Assembly (NCBI GenBank): GCA_902478785.1
Contig: CABSMJ010000006.1
Location: forward strand, 1 to 64,000
DNA length: 64,000 nucleotides
Origin: an uncultured Oscillospiraceae bacterium
GTDB lineage: Bacteria > Bacillota > Clostridia > Oscillospirales > Oscillospiraceae
Direction: 5' to 3'
The notes beneath the pieces were generated by a model. It was not told the origin of the DNA. It saw nothing but the letters and a program-made list of their open reading frames with translations, and searched no databases. A program made the translations under genes and the position numbers. Positions 16,857 to 25,290 of the stretch are shown here, one piece after another (the first letter of the stretch is position 1; each line of letters opens with the position of its first letter).

Positions 16857-18059
16857 TCAGTAGTTGAGAATGTGGCCCATGCGGCGCTGCTTGGTCCGCA
16901 GGTAGAAGAGGTCGTCCTTGGTGGCCTCCACCTGGATGGGCACCCGCTCCACGATCTCCATGCCGAAGTCGGAGAGCTGATAGACCTTGTCCGGGTTGTT
17001 GGTCAGCAGCCGCAGCGTTTTGGCCCCCAGATCCCGCAGGATCTGGGCCCCGGTCCAGTACTCCCGCAGGTCCGGGGCAAAGCCCAGCTTCACGTTGGCA
17101 TCCACGGTGTCGAAGCCCTTCTCCTGCAGCTCATAGGCCTTGAGCTTGTTGATGAGGCCGATGCCCCGGCCCTCCTGGCGCATGTAGAGCACGATGCCCC
17201 GGCCCTCTTTTTCGATCTGCTGCATGGCGGCGGCCAGCTGCTGGCCGCAGTCGCAGCGCTTGGAGCCAAACACGTCGCCGGTGAGGCACTCGGAGTGGAC
17301 CCGGCACAAAATGTCTTTCCCGTCGCCGATGTCGCCCTTCACCAGTGCCACATGGTGCTCACCGGTCAGGTCGTTGACGTAGCCGTAGATCTGGAAGTCG
17401 CCGTAGCGGGTGGGCATCTTGGCGCAGGCCTCCCGCACCACGTGCTTGTCGTGGAGGCGGCAGTAGTCCTGGAGGGCCTTGATGGTGATGACCTTCAAGC
17501 CCCACTCCCGGGCCTTTTCCAGCAGCTCGGTGGTGCGCATCATGGTGCCGTCGTCCCGCATGATCTCGCAGCAGAGGCCGCACTGGCTCAATCCCGCCAG
17601 ACGGCACAGGTCCACAGTGGCCTCCGTGTGGCCGTTGCGGGTCAGCACGCCGCCCCGCCGGGCAACCAGGGGAAACACATGGCCGGGCCGGCGCAGGTCC
17701 TCCGGCCGGGTGTTGAGGTCCACGCACTTGCGGCAGGTGTAGCCCCGCTCGGCGGCGGAGATGCCGGTGGTGGTGTCCACATGGTCGATGGACACAGTGA
17801 AGGCGGTGCAGTGGTTGTCGGTGTTGACCTTGACCATTTGCTCCAGCCCCAGACGGGCGGCCACCTCCTCGCTCATGGGGGTGCAGATCAGGCCCTTGGC
17901 GTACATGGCCATGAAGTTGACGTTTTCCGTGGTGGCGAACTGGGCGGCGCAGATCATGTCGCCCTCATTTTCACGGTCCGGGTCGTCGATGGAGATGATG
18001 ATGCGGCCCGCCCGCAGCTCCTCCAGAGCCTCCTCCACGGTGCAGAACTGATTTTCCAT
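16857..18059 (-). CDS. ribBA: Bifunctional DHBP synthase / GTP cyclohydrolase II
   Basis: This 400-residue fusion supplies both riboflavin precursors. The N-terminal half (about 1-200) is 3,4-dihydroxy-2-butanone 4-phosphate synthase, with DDPDRENEGDM and HTEATVDLCRLAG. The C-terminal half (about 205-400) is GTP cyclohydrolase II, with the zinc site VHSECLTGDVFGSKRCDCG, YMRQEGRGIGL and LLTNNPDKV. A GAGGAGG site precedes the ATG. It follows ribE after about 60 bp and precedes ribH in the FMN-riboswitch operon. Both active-site sets look intact. Confidence 0.97.
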   Translation of the reverse strand: MENQFCTVEEALEELRAGRIIISIDDPDRENEGDMICAAQFATTENVNFMAMYAKGLICTPMSEEVAARLGLEQMVKVNTDNHCTAFTVSIDHVDTTTGISAAERGYTCRKCVDLNTRPEDLRRPGHVFPLVARRGGVLTRNGHTEATVDLCRLAGLSQCGLCCEIMRDDGTMMRTTELLEKAREWGLKVITIKALQDYCRLHDKHVVREACAKMPTRYGDFQIYGYVNDLTGEHHVALVKGDIGDGKDILCRVHSECLTGDVFGSKRCDCGQQLAAAMQQIEKEGRGIVLYMRQEGRGIGLINKLKAYELQEKGFDTVDANVKLGFAPDLREYWTGAQILRDLGAKTLRLLTNNPDKVYQLSDFGMEIVERVPIQVEATKDDLFYLRTKQRRMGHILNY

Positions 18060-18119
18060 GTTGTGGTCCTCCTCTTGTTGGGTCCAAAGGATTTTGTAAA
18101 AAGATGTAGAAAAAGAGTG

Positions 18120-18767
18120 TTAAAAGCCGTTTTCGGCCAGGAATTCCCAGGTGAGCTTGCTCTGGGGCTGGGCCGCTTCCTGGGGGCGCAGCAGCTTTTC
18201 CACATATTTGCCGATGATGTCGGTCTCCAGGTTCACCGTGTCCCCAGGGTGTTTTTCACTGAGAATGGTAACGGCCACGGTGTGGGGGATGGCGGAGATA
18301 GAAAACCGGTCCGTCTCCACCCGGGCCACCGTCAGACTGATGCCGTCGATGGTGATGGAGCCCTTCTCCACGATGTAGCGCAGCAGGGACGGTGAGGCGG
18401 ACACCGTGTACCACACGGCGTTGTCGTCCCGCCGGAGGGAGAGGATGGTGCCGGTGCCGTCGATGTGGCCGGAGACGATGTGGCCGCCGAAGCGGCCATC
18501 TGCCGCCATGGCCCGCTCCAGGTTCACGTGGCTGCCTGGGGACAGAGCACCCAGGGAGGAGCGGTCCAGGGTCTCGTGCATCACGTCGGCGGTGAAGGCG
18601 CCGTCCAAAAGGGCAGTGGCGGTGAGGCACACGCCGTTGACCGCCACGCTGTCGCCCACCTTCAGATCTCCCAGCACCACGTCAGCGCCGATGGTCAGCG
18701 CCGAGGAGTGGGCGCCCCGGCGGATGGAGCGGATGGTGCCGATCTCCTCAACGATCCCTGTGAACAT
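18120..18767 (-). CDS. ribE: Riboflavin synthase (alpha subunit)
   Basis: This enzyme dismutates two lumazines into riboflavin and the ribityl-uracil. The 215 residues start at the family N-terminus MFTGIVEEIG. Two tandem lumazine-binding barrels are visible, with VGDSVAVNGVCLT and GGHIVSGHIDGTG in the first and GSITIDGISLTV and VNLETDIIGKYVEK in the second. Longer in-frame extensions lack similarity. The ATG at 18767 has GGAGAGGTGG upstream and lies inside the end of ribD (20-base overlap), suggesting coupled translation. Confidence 0.95.
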   Translation of the reverse strand: MFTGIVEEIGTIRSIRRGAHSSALTIGADVVLGDLKVGDSVAVNGVCLTATALLDGAFTADVMHETLDRSSLGALSPGSHVNLERAMAADGRFGGHIVSGHIDGTGTILSLRRDDNAVWYTVSASPSLLRYIVEKGSITIDGISLTVARVETDRFSISAIPHTVAVTILSEKHPGDTVNLETDIIGKYVEKLLRPQEAAQPQSKLTWEFLAENGF

Positions 18768-19854
18768 GGTCTGCCACCTCTCCTTCCAGCAAAAAATCCT
18801 CCCCCAGGGGGGTGACGGTGACGTTGCGCAGGACTGCGGCCTGGCCTGGCACATCCACACCCAGGCCCGACACCGGGCCCGGCGCGCTTTTGCCGCCGAA
18901 GAGCTTGGGGGCCACATAGGCCTGCACCCGCTGTACAAGCCCAGCCTCCAGAGCCGACCAGTTCAGCGTGGCGCCGCCCTCCAGGAGCACGCTGTCGATC
19001 TCCTCCTGCCCCAGACGGTCCATGAGGGCGGTCAGGTCCACATGGCCCTGGCACTCCGGCAGCGTCCACACCCGGCATCCGACGGCCTCGTAGGGGGCCT
19101 TTTTCGCCTCATCGGCGCAGCAGGTGGCCAGCACCGTGGGCACCTGGGAGGCGGTGCGCACCACCTGAGCCTCCAGAGGCGTCCGCAGATGGGTGTCGCA
19201 GAGGACCCGCAGCGGGTCCCGGCCGCCCTCGATCCGGCAGGTCAGCAGCGGGTCGTCAGCCAGTACCGTGCCCACCCCGGCCATGATGGCGGCGTACCGG
19301 CTGCGGTCCTGGTGGACCCGGTGCCGGGCCGCCTCGCCGGTGATCCACCGGGAAGCGCCGGTGTGGGTGGCGATCTTGCCGTCCAGGGTCATGGCGTATT
19401 TCATCACCACGTAGGGCCGCTTGGTGCGGATATAGTGGAAAAACACCTGGTTGAGGGCGTCGCACTCTTCCCGCAGCACGCCGGTGACCACCTCCACGCC
19501 GCTCCGGCGCAGCTTGTCCAGTCCCTTGCCTGCCACCAGGGGGTTGGGGTCGTCGGACCCCACCACCACCCGGGCGATGCCCGCGTCCAAAATGGCGTCG
19601 GTGCAGGGTGGCTGGCGGCCCTGGTGACAGCAGGGCTCCAAGGTCACATACATGGTGGCCCCCCTGGGGTCCTCCCGACAGTTTTTCAAAGCGCTGCGCT
19701 CGGCGTGGAGGTCGCCGCAGCGGGCATGATAGCCCTGGGCGATGACCTGTCCGTCCCGGACGATGACGGCGCCCACCATGGGGTTGGGATTGGTCCGGCC
19801 CATGCCCTTCCGGGCCAGGTCCAGGGCCAGGCGCATATACGATTCGTCTTTCAT
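18748..19854 (-). CDS. ribD: Riboflavin deaminase/reductase
   Basis: This bifunctional enzyme deaminates and then reduces the GTP cyclohydrolase product. The 368 residues comprise an N-terminal zinc deaminase and a C-terminal NADPH-dependent reductase. The deaminase shows GRTNPNPMVGAVIV, the HAE motif in LHAERSALKNC and PCCHQGRQPPC. The reductase runs from about residue 145 (RPYVVMKYAMTLDGKIATHTG) to an LLEGGATLNW loop. The start at 19854 follows GGGAGG by six bases; 15 residues of upstream reading frame are not conserved. It is first in the operon, and its ribosome site sits directly after an intrinsic terminator (19867-19904) in the FMN-riboswitch leader. Confidence 0.95.
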   Translation of the reverse strand: MKDESYMRLALDLARKGMGRTNPNPMVGAVIVRDGQVIAQGYHARCGDLHAERSALKNCREDPRGATMYVTLEPCCHQGRQPPCTDAILDAGIARVVVGSDDPNPLVAGKGLDKLRRSGVEVVTGVLREECDALNQVFFHYIRTKRPYVVMKYAMTLDGKIATHTGASRWITGEAARHRVHQDRSRYAAIMAGVGTVLADDPLLTCRIEGGRDPLRVLCDTHLRTPLEAQVVRTASQVPTVLATCCADEAKKAPYEAVGCRVWTLPECQGHVDLTALMDRLGQEEIDSVLLEGGATLNWSALEAGLVQRVQAYVAPKLFGGKSAPGPVSGLGVDVPGQAAVLRNVTVTPLGEDFLLEGEVADHVHRDR

Positions 19855-19866
19855 CCTTCGCCTCCC

Positions 19867-19904
19867 AAAGAAAAAATGCCTTGAACGGATCTCGTTCAAG
19901 GCAT
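19867..19904 (-). terminator. Second leader terminator, abutting the ribD ribosome site
   Basis: A perfect 12-bp stem (19876-19887 with 19893-19904, five-base loop) is followed on the minus strand by TTTTTTCTT and immediately by the GGGAGG of ribD. Confidence 0.85.
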
Positions 19905-19952
19905 CATGAAAAGGCCATGGGGCCTGCGCCTCTGGTCTGCTGCTTTCCTTTG

Positions 19953-19989
19953 AAAAACAAAAAGCCCTGGAATATTTCTATTCCAGAGC
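19953..19989 (-). terminator. First leader terminator below the FMN aptamer
   Basis: An 11-bp stem with one G-U pair (19964-19974 with 19979-19989) is closed by a GAAA tetraloop and followed on the minus strand by TTTTTGTTTTT. It is the likely expression platform of the riboswitch. Confidence 0.85.
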
Positions 19990-20028
19990 GGCACCATGGG
20001 CGCAGGGGAAAACTCCCTGCTTCCACAC

Positions 20029-20138
20029 GATCTTCTTCCATCCAGACTGTACTGTCGGCTTCGGAATCACACCGAATCATGCCTTGCGGCTCGTGGGCTG
20101 TACCACCGGTGGGGAATCGCACCCCGCCCTGAAGATCC
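20029..20138 (-). ncRNA. FMN riboswitch (RFN element) of the riboflavin operon
   Basis: Read on the minus strand this is a full RFN aptamer. The P1 stem GATCTTC (20131-20137) pairs with GAAGATC (20029-20035). Between them come the conserved blocks AGGGCGGGGTG, GATTCCCCACCGG, AGCCCACGAGCC, GATTCGGTGTGATTCCG and AGTCTGGATGGAAGAAG. FMN binding is expected to favour termination at the hairpins downstream, lowering ribD-ribE-ribBA-ribH expression. The aptamer begins about 10 bases after the predicted transcription start. Confidence 0.97.
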
Positions 20139-20154
20139 TCATTCAATTGTCCAC

Positions 20155-20183
20155 ATTATAGCCCCCTGACAGTGCCCTGTCAA
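20155..20183 (-). promoter_or_regulatory. Perfect-consensus promoter of the riboflavin operon
   Basis: TTGACA (20178-20183), a 17-bp spacer and TATAAT (20155-20160) on the minus strand. A TGACAG/CTGTCA inverted repeat (20167-20182) overlaps the -35 box and spacer. Confidence 0.88.
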
Positions 20184-20203
20184 GTCCTGCCTGATGGCTG
20201 GGG

Positions 20204-20244
20204 AAAAAGACGTCCGGCCCCTCCCTGTGGGGAAGGACCGGACG
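20204..20244 (-). terminator. Terminator after the small membrane protein gene
   Basis: The outer stem CGTCCGG/CCGGACG (20211-20217 with 20238-20244) has further inner pairing and is followed on the minus strand by TCTTTTTCCCC. Confidence 0.75.
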
Positions 20245-20265
20245 GGGCATACGGGAAGCGTTCGC

Positions 20266-20487
20266 CTACCGGATGGCGGAGACAAGAAGCACCAGGGCAA
20301 AGGGCACAAGACTCAGCCTCTGCCAGAGGGAGCTGTCTCTCCGGAAAAGGAAGAAATTGACAACAACCTGGAGAAAATAGAGGAGGGAAGCCACCAGCTT
20401 CACCGTGCCGCCGGCGAAGAAGGCCAGGGAGAGCAAAAGGATGGCCACCACATAAAAAAGAAAGTAAAATACCCGCTTTTGCGTCAA
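20266..20487 (-). CDS. Small hydrophobic membrane protein, function unknown
   Basis: This protein of about 73 residues is almost entirely hydrophobic. Two or three membrane helices (around residues 8-25, 29-48 and 58-72) are split by the charged loop RRDSSLWQR. I place the start at TTG 20487, eight bases after AGGAAG; a TTG six bases earlier is too close to that site. It lies 33 bp behind the MalY/PatB-type lyase gene and ends before a terminator, so the two are probably co-transcribed. I do not recognise the family. Its charge and hydrophobicity pattern and its operon position argue against a chance frame. Confidence 0.6.
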   Translation of the reverse strand: MTQKRVFYFLFYVVAILLLSLAFFAGGTVKLVASLLYFLQVVVNFFLFRRDSSLWQRLSLVPFALVLLVSAIR

Positions 20488-20519
20488 GAGCAAGACTTCC
20501 TTTCTGCCTGCAAAGCGTG

Positions 20520-21740
20520 TTATGCTTTGGCTGCCTGGTGGCGGCGGATGGCCTCCTCCATGCGCTTGAGGCCCTTTTCGATGATGGACCGGGGCATGGC
20601 CAGATTCAGCCGGACGAAGCCCTTGGCGTTGTCCACAAACAGCCCGTCGCCGCCCTCCAGCAGCACACCGGCCTCGTTGGCGAAGAACATGGGAAGGTCC
20701 TCCACGTCACCCAGGCATCCGTTCAGGTCCACCCAGGCAAGGTAGGTGGCCTCGGGGATGCGGAACACCGCCTGGGGCAGATGTTCCTTCAAAAAGGCAC
20801 TGACAAAGACAAAGTTCTCATCCAGATAGGCCCGCAGCGCCTGGAGCCAGGCGTCGCCCCGGTCATAGGCGGCCTGGGAGGCGGTGACGGAGATGGGGTT
20901 GACGCAGCCGAAGAGCTTGTCGTGCTCGGCCATCAGGGCCCGGACCTTTTCGTCCCGGACGATGATGTTGGAGAACATGAGGCCGGCCATGTTGAAGGTC
21001 TTGCTGGCGGACATGCAGGTGATGAGCCGGGGATAGTCGGGCATCACCTTGGCGGTGGGCAGGTGGCGCCGGCCCTGGCGGATCAGGTCGCAGTGGATCT
21101 CGTCGGAGATGAACCACAGCTGATACTTCTCCACAATCTCACAGACCTTGCGGGTCTCCTCCTCGGTCCACATCCGTCCGGTGGGGTTGTGGGGATTGCT
21201 CCAGATCAGCAGCTTCACCTTGGGGTCTGCGGCCTTGCGCTCCAGGTCTTCAAAGTCGATGGTGAAATAGCCGCCGTCGTCTTTCAGAGGGGAGCACACC
21301 AGCTCCCGGTGATTGAATTCCGCCGCGTGGAGAAAATAGCCATAGGAGGGAGAGGTGACCAGCACCTTCTCGTCCGGGGCAGTCAGATCACCCACCAACT
21401 CATAGAGAGCGGGGATAATGCCGGGGCTGAACACCAGCTGCTCCCGGGGGAAGGTCCAGTCGTACTTGTCCTTGCACCAGGCGGCAAAGGAGTTGTAGTA
21501 GCTGTCGTTGAGGATCTGGCTGTAACCGAAGATGCGCTTGTCCACCCGGTCCTTGATGGCCTGGCAGACCTCCGGCGGCGTGGCAAACTCCATGTCGGCC
21601 ACCCACATCCGTACGAACTCGTCATCAGCGTAGGGGAACTTCATCTCCGGCCCGGCGTGGAAGATGTATCCGCGGAAGCCGTCGGTGTTCATGGCGTAGG
21701 TATTTCTGCGGTCAATGATCTCGTCAAAATCGTACTTCAT
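20520..21740 (-). CDS. MalY/PatB-type PLP-dependent C-S lyase / aminotransferase
   Basis: This 406-residue fold-type I PLP enzyme resembles MalY and PatB, which cleave cystathionine or cysteine-like C-S bonds and sometimes transaminate. The N-terminal FDEIIDRRNTYAMN and WVADMEFATPPEV are diagnostic, followed by IWSNPHNPTGRMWT. The Schiff-base lysine lies in CMSASKTFNMAGL. Length and order match the family. It has its own promoter (21801-21830) and a GAAAGGGCGAGGG ribosome site. The downstream small membrane protein may be its operon partner. The actual substrate, perhaps cystathionine or cysteine, is not determined by sequence. Confidence 0.9.
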   Translation of the reverse strand: MKYDFDEIIDRRNTYAMNTDGFRGYIFHAGPEMKFPYADDEFVRMWVADMEFATPPEVCQAIKDRVDKRIFGYSQILNDSYYNSFAAWCKDKYDWTFPREQLVFSPGIIPALYELVGDLTAPDEKVLVTSPSYGYFLHAAEFNHRELVCSPLKDDGGYFTIDFEDLERKAADPKVKLLIWSNPHNPTGRMWTEEETRKVCEIVEKYQLWFISDEIHCDLIRQGRRHLPTAKVMPDYPRLITCMSASKTFNMAGLMFSNIIVRDEKVRALMAEHDKLFGCVNPISVTASQAAYDRGDAWLQALRAYLDENFVFVSAFLKEHLPQAVFRIPEATYLAWVDLNGCLGDVEDLPMFFANEAGVLLEGGDGLFVDNAKGFVRLNLAMPRSIIEKGLKRMEEAIRRHQAAKA

Positions 21741-21800
21741 AGTCCCTCGCCCTTTCTTCCGTATGTATTTTTCCGCCTGTGGGGCGGCTCTGTCAGGGTC

Positions 21801-21830
21801 ATTGTACCACGTTTCGTCTGCTTTTCACAA
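21801..21830 (-). promoter_or_regulatory. Promoter of the MalY/PatB-type gene
   Basis: On the minus strand TTGTGA (21825-21830), an 18-bp spacer and TACAAT (21801-21806). Confidence 0.6.
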
Positions 21831-21885
21831 CCGAGAAACACGGCGGAGAGGGAAGAATAGGAAACATTTGCCAAAATGCCTGTTT

Positions 21886-21919
21886 CTTAAAGGTTTCTTT
21901 AAGGAACGGGGACTATACT
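21886..21919 (+). promoter_or_regulatory. Possible promoter/operator of the Gld-like ABC operon
   Basis: TATACT at 21914-21919 is a good -10, but the -35 is poor. The inverted repeat CTTAAAG-4-CTTTAAG (21886-21903) covers the -35 region and may bind a regulator or replace a strong -35 by an activator. Confidence 0.4.
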
Positions 21920-21964
21920 GCATCGTGACTGAATGGGCGCGCAGCGCCTGAAGGAGGAACTGCT

Positions 21965-22999
21965 TTGATCGAAGTGAAAGATCTGGTGAAACGCTACGGG
22001 GACCACCTGGCGGTGGACCATCTGAGCTTCACCGTGGAGGACGGGCAGATCTACGGCTTCCTGGGGCCCAACGGAGCCGGCAAGTCCACCACTATGAACA
22101 TCATGACCGGCTACTTGGCCGCCACCGAGGGCGAGGTGTTGATCAACGGCCACAGCATCCTGGACGAGCCGGAGGAGGCCCGGCGGGAGATCGGCTATCT
22201 TCCGGAGATCCCCCCGGTGTACCCGGATATGACCGTCATGGAGTATCTGCGCTTTTGCGCGGAGCTCAAGAAGATCCCCAAGGGGGAGCGGGAGAATCAG
22301 ATCACCCAGGTGATCGCTCTGACCCATCTGGAGGACATGGCCGGACGGCTGATCCGGAACCTGTCCAAGGGCTATCGCCAACGGGTGGGCCTGGCCCAGG
22401 CCATTTTGGGCTTCCCCCGCATCATCATCCTGGATGAGCCCACCGTGGGTCTGGACCCCAAGCAGATCATCGAGATCCGGGACCTGATCCGTCAGCTGGC
22501 CAAGGACCACACGGTGATCCTCTCCTCCCACATCCTCTCCGAGGTGCGGGAGGTGTGCGACCGGGTGATGATTATCCACAAGGGCCATCTGGTGGCCTGC
22601 GACACACCGGAAAACCTGGAGGAGCAGCTGGCGGGCGCCGGCAGCCTGGAGCTGGTGGCCAAGGGCACGCCGGGGGTGGTCGCAGCGGTGCTGGACACGG
22701 TCTCCGGCATCCAGTCCCGTCGGATGGAGGACCGGGGCGACGGCACCACGGCGGTGTCTTTGAGCTGCGACGGGGACATCCGGGAGACGCTGTTCTACGC
22801 CTTTGCCGATGCCCGCTGCCCGTTGCTGGAGCTGCGGCATCAGGCGGCGTCCCTGGAGGACGTGTTCCTGGAGCTGACCGAAGGGGATGGGGAGGAAGCC
22901 CCCCGGACCACCCCGGCCCCCGCCTCTGAGGAGATTGAGGCGGCTGCGGAGGAAAACGAGGAAGAAAAGGAGGCACAAAGCGATGAAAGCAATCTATAA
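21965..22999 (+). CDS. ABC transporter ATP-binding protein, GldA/NatA type
   Basis: This 344-residue ABC ATPase has Walker A GPNGAGKST at about residues 37-45, the signature LSKGYRQRVGLAQAILG, and Walker B IIILDEPTVGLDP. After the ~220-residue nucleotide-binding domain comes an extra C-terminal domain and a strongly acidic tail rich in glutamate. The start is TTG with AGGAGG seven bases upstream. It opens a four-gene operon with a permease, a GldG-like auxiliary protein and a DUF4340 protein. These resemble gliding-motility GldAFG, but such operons are also common in non-gliding gut bacteria, where their role is unknown. Confidence 0.93.
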   Translation: MIEVKDLVKRYGDHLAVDHLSFTVEDGQIYGFLGPNGAGKSTTMNIMTGYLAATEGEVLINGHSILDEPEEARREIGYLPEIPPVYPDMTVMEYLRFCAELKKIPKGERENQITQVIALTHLEDMAGRLIRNLSKGYRQRVGLAQAILGFPRIIILDEPTVGLDPKQIIEIRDLIRQLAKDHTVILSSHILSEVREVCDRVMIIHKGHLVACDTPENLEEQLAGAGSLELVAKGTPGVVAAVLDTVSGIQSRRMEDRGDGTTAVSLSCDGDIRETLFYAFADARCPLLELRHQAASLEDVFLELTEGDGEEAPRTTPAPASEEIEAAAEENEEEKEAQSDESNL

Positions 23000-23849
23000 G
23001 CGGGAGCTGGCCTCCTATTTCAACTCCATGATCGGCTATATCTGTGTGGCGGTGATGGTGGTGTTCATCGGCATCTACTTCATGGCCTACAACCTCTTTG
23101 CCGGTTACCCCTATTTCTCCCTGACGCTGAGCTACGCGCTGTATATCTTCATGGTGGCGGTGCCCCTTCTGACCATGCGCTCCCTGTCCGAGGAGCGGCA
23201 CAGCCGCACGGACCAGCTGCTGCTGACCTCCCCGGTGACGGTCACCGGCGTGGTGGTGGGCAAGTACCTGGCCATGCTCACCGTATATCTGGTGCCGGTG
23301 CTCATCGCCGGACTGTGCCCGCTGATCATCGCCCTCAACGGCACCGCTTATCTCAAAGCGGACTACGCCTCCCTCTTTGCCTTCTTCCTGTTGGGCGGAG
23401 TGGAGATCGCCATTGGCCTTCTGATCTCCTCTCTCACCGAGAGCCAGGTCATCGCCGCCGTGGGCACCTTCGGCGTGCTGCTGCTGTTGAACCTGTGGGA
23501 CGGCCTGATAGGCTATCTGCCCACCACCGCCTCCGGGTCGCTGCTGGGGCTTTTCATCGTGCTGCTCATCGTGTGCTTCCTGCTCCAGTCCCTGTCCAAC
23601 AACTGGAAGATCACGGCGGCGGTGCTGGTGGTGGGGGCCGTGGCCCTCTTTGGGTTCTACTTTGCGGATTCCACTGCCTTTGTGGGACTGCTGCCGGACC
23701 TGCTGGGCCGGTTCAGCCTGGTGGCGGCCTTTGACAGCTTCGCCAGCGACCACGTCTTTGACGTCTCCGGCGTGCTGCTGTACCTGTCTTTGATCGCGCT
23801 GTTTCTGTTTTTGACCGTCCAGGTCATTCAGAAGCGGCGCTGGAACTGA
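22983..23849 (+). CDS. ABC transporter permease, GldF-like (ABC-2 type)
   Basis: This 288-residue ABC-2 permease has six or more membrane helices. It opens with the family phrase YKRELASYFNSMIGY and carries LRMSEERHSRTDQLLLTSP-like text (MRSLSEERHSRTDQLL at about 67-82), typical of GldF-like permeases. The ATG at 22983 lies 17 bases inside the end of the ATPase gene, behind AAAGGAGG. A longer upstream frame has no similarity and overlaps the ATPase tail. It partners the ATPase upstream and the GldG-like protein downstream. Confidence 0.92.
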   Translation: MKAIYKRELASYFNSMIGYICVAVMVVFIGIYFMAYNLFAGYPYFSLTLSYALYIFMVAVPLLTMRSLSEERHSRTDQLLLTSPVTVTGVVVGKYLAMLTVYLVPVLIAGLCPLIIALNGTAYLKADYASLFAFFLLGGVEIAIGLLISSLTESQVIAAVGTFGVLLLLNLWDGLIGYLPTTASGSLLGLFIVLLIVCFLLQSLSNNWKITAAVLVVGAVALFGFYFADSTAFVGLLPDLLGRFSLVAAFDSFASDHVFDVSGVLLYLSLIALFLFLTVQVIQKRRWN

Positions 23850-23864
23850 AAGGAGGCGCCGGAC

Positions 23865-25277
23865 ATGGCAAGAAACTGGAAAGCATCCCTCCGCACCGCC
23901 GCCGGGCGTCACAGCTCCCGGCGGGGCGCCTTTTCCGCCGGCCTCACCGCATTGGTGATCGCGGCGGTGATCGTGTTCAATCTGCTGGTGGCCCAGCTGC
24001 CGGAGAGCATCTCCAAGCTGGACATGAGCGACAACAAGATATATACTGTCACTGATACCTCCGTGGAATACCTGGCGGATCTGCAGGAGGATGTGGCCAT
24101 CCACGTGCTGGCCAATCGGGACGAGATGGACCAGCGCATCGTGAAGTTCCTGGATAAGTATGTGGCCCTCAGTGACCACCTGAGCCTGGACTATACGGAC
24201 CCCACGGTGTACCCCTCCGTGCTGGAGACCTACGGCTGTGAGGAGAACACCATCGTGGTGGAATGTGCCGCCACCGGCAAGCAGGAGACCATCGACATCG
24301 GCAGCATCATCGGCTACGATATCTACTCCTACTATACCACTGGCACCTACACCGAGACCGAATTTGACTGCGAGGGCCAGCTGACCTCCGCCGTGGACGC
24401 GGTGGTGTCCGATGCGGCCTACAAGGTCTATCAGATCACGGACCACGGAGAGACGGCCCTGTCCTCCTCCGTGACGGACCTGCTGAAAAAGAGCCACATC
24501 ACGTTGGGGGATGTGAACCTGCTCACCGACGGCGGCATCCCGGAGGACTGCGACCTGCTGGTGTGCAACGGGCCCACCAGCGACCTGGCCGACGACGAAA
24601 AGGACATGATCCTGGAGTATCTTGCCGGCGGCGGACAGGTGATCTACCTCATGTCCCCGGACCTGTCGCCCCGGTCCAACTGGGATGAAATTTTGGGGAC
24701 CTACGGCATCACCGTCTCCGACGGTATGATGGCGGACACCCAGCGCTACTATGCCAATCAGCTGGACGCCTTCTTCCCGGAGGTGGACAGCTCCGTGGAC
24801 GCGGCCTCCAATTTGACCAGCGACTCCATGGTGCTCATCTACCGCTCCCGGGGCATGACCCTGGCGGACCCCGCCCGGGATACCATCACGGTCTCCTCCT
24901 TCCTGAACACCTCCGACAAGTGTTATAGTGTGGTGGATGAGAACACCCGTACCCAAGGCTCCTTCAGCATCGGCGCCCTGGCCACCGAGGACACCGACGG
25001 CGGCACCGCCCGGCTGACGGTCTTCGGCAGCAGTTCCCTGGTGGACGAGGGCATCACCTCCAGCTTCACCAATCTGTCTAATCTGGATCTGTTCCTGAGC
25101 TGCGCCACCGCTGGCTTTGACGACATCTCCAATATCTCCATCGAGCCGGTGAGCCTGCAGGTCACCCAGAACACCATCACCACCGGCGGCATCTGGAGTG
25201 CGCTGTTCATCTTCGTGCTGCCCCTGGCCGTGCTGATCTTCGGCTTCGTCCGCTGGATGCGCCGGCGGAAGCTGTAA
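23865..25277 (+). CDS. GldG-like ABC auxiliary membrane protein
   Basis: This 470-residue protein is of the GldG / ABC_transp_aux type. An N-terminal helix (about residues 25-45) is followed by a large extracytoplasmic alpha/beta domain with the family beginning KLDMSDNKIYTVTDTS. Near the end comes another helix (about 440-463) and a basic RWMRRRK tail. The middle has the LLVCNGPTSDLADDEK and LAGGGQVIYLMSPD segments usual for this family. The ATG follows AAAGGAGG and begins 15 bp after the permease stop. It probably works outside the membrane with the ABC pair; no substrate is known. Confidence 0.88.
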   Translation: MARNWKASLRTAAGRHSSRRGAFSAGLTALVIAAVIVFNLLVAQLPESISKLDMSDNKIYTVTDTSVEYLADLQEDVAIHVLANRDEMDQRIVKFLDKYVALSDHLSLDYTDPTVYPSVLETYGCEENTIVVECAATGKQETIDIGSIIGYDIYSYYTTGTYTETEFDCEGQLTSAVDAVVSDAAYKVYQITDHGETALSSSVTDLLKKSHITLGDVNLLTDGGIPEDCDLLVCNGPTSDLADDEKDMILEYLAGGGQVIYLMSPDLSPRSNWDEILGTYGITVSDGMMADTQRYYANQLDAFFPEVDSSVDAASNLTSDSMVLIYRSRGMTLADPARDTITVSSFLNTSDKCYSVVDENTRTQGSFSIGALATEDTDGGTARLTVFGSSSLVDEGITSSFTNLSNLDLFLSCATAGFDDISNISIEPVSLQVTQNTITTGGIWSALFIFVLPLAVLIFGFVRWMRRRKL

Positions 25278-25290
25278 AGGGAGGCGCGCC

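Noticed and set aside
18768..18938. Longer N-terminus for riboflavin synthase
   Set aside because: The extension lies fully inside ribD, is unlike the family, and MFTGIVEEIG with its own ribosome site is the classic start.
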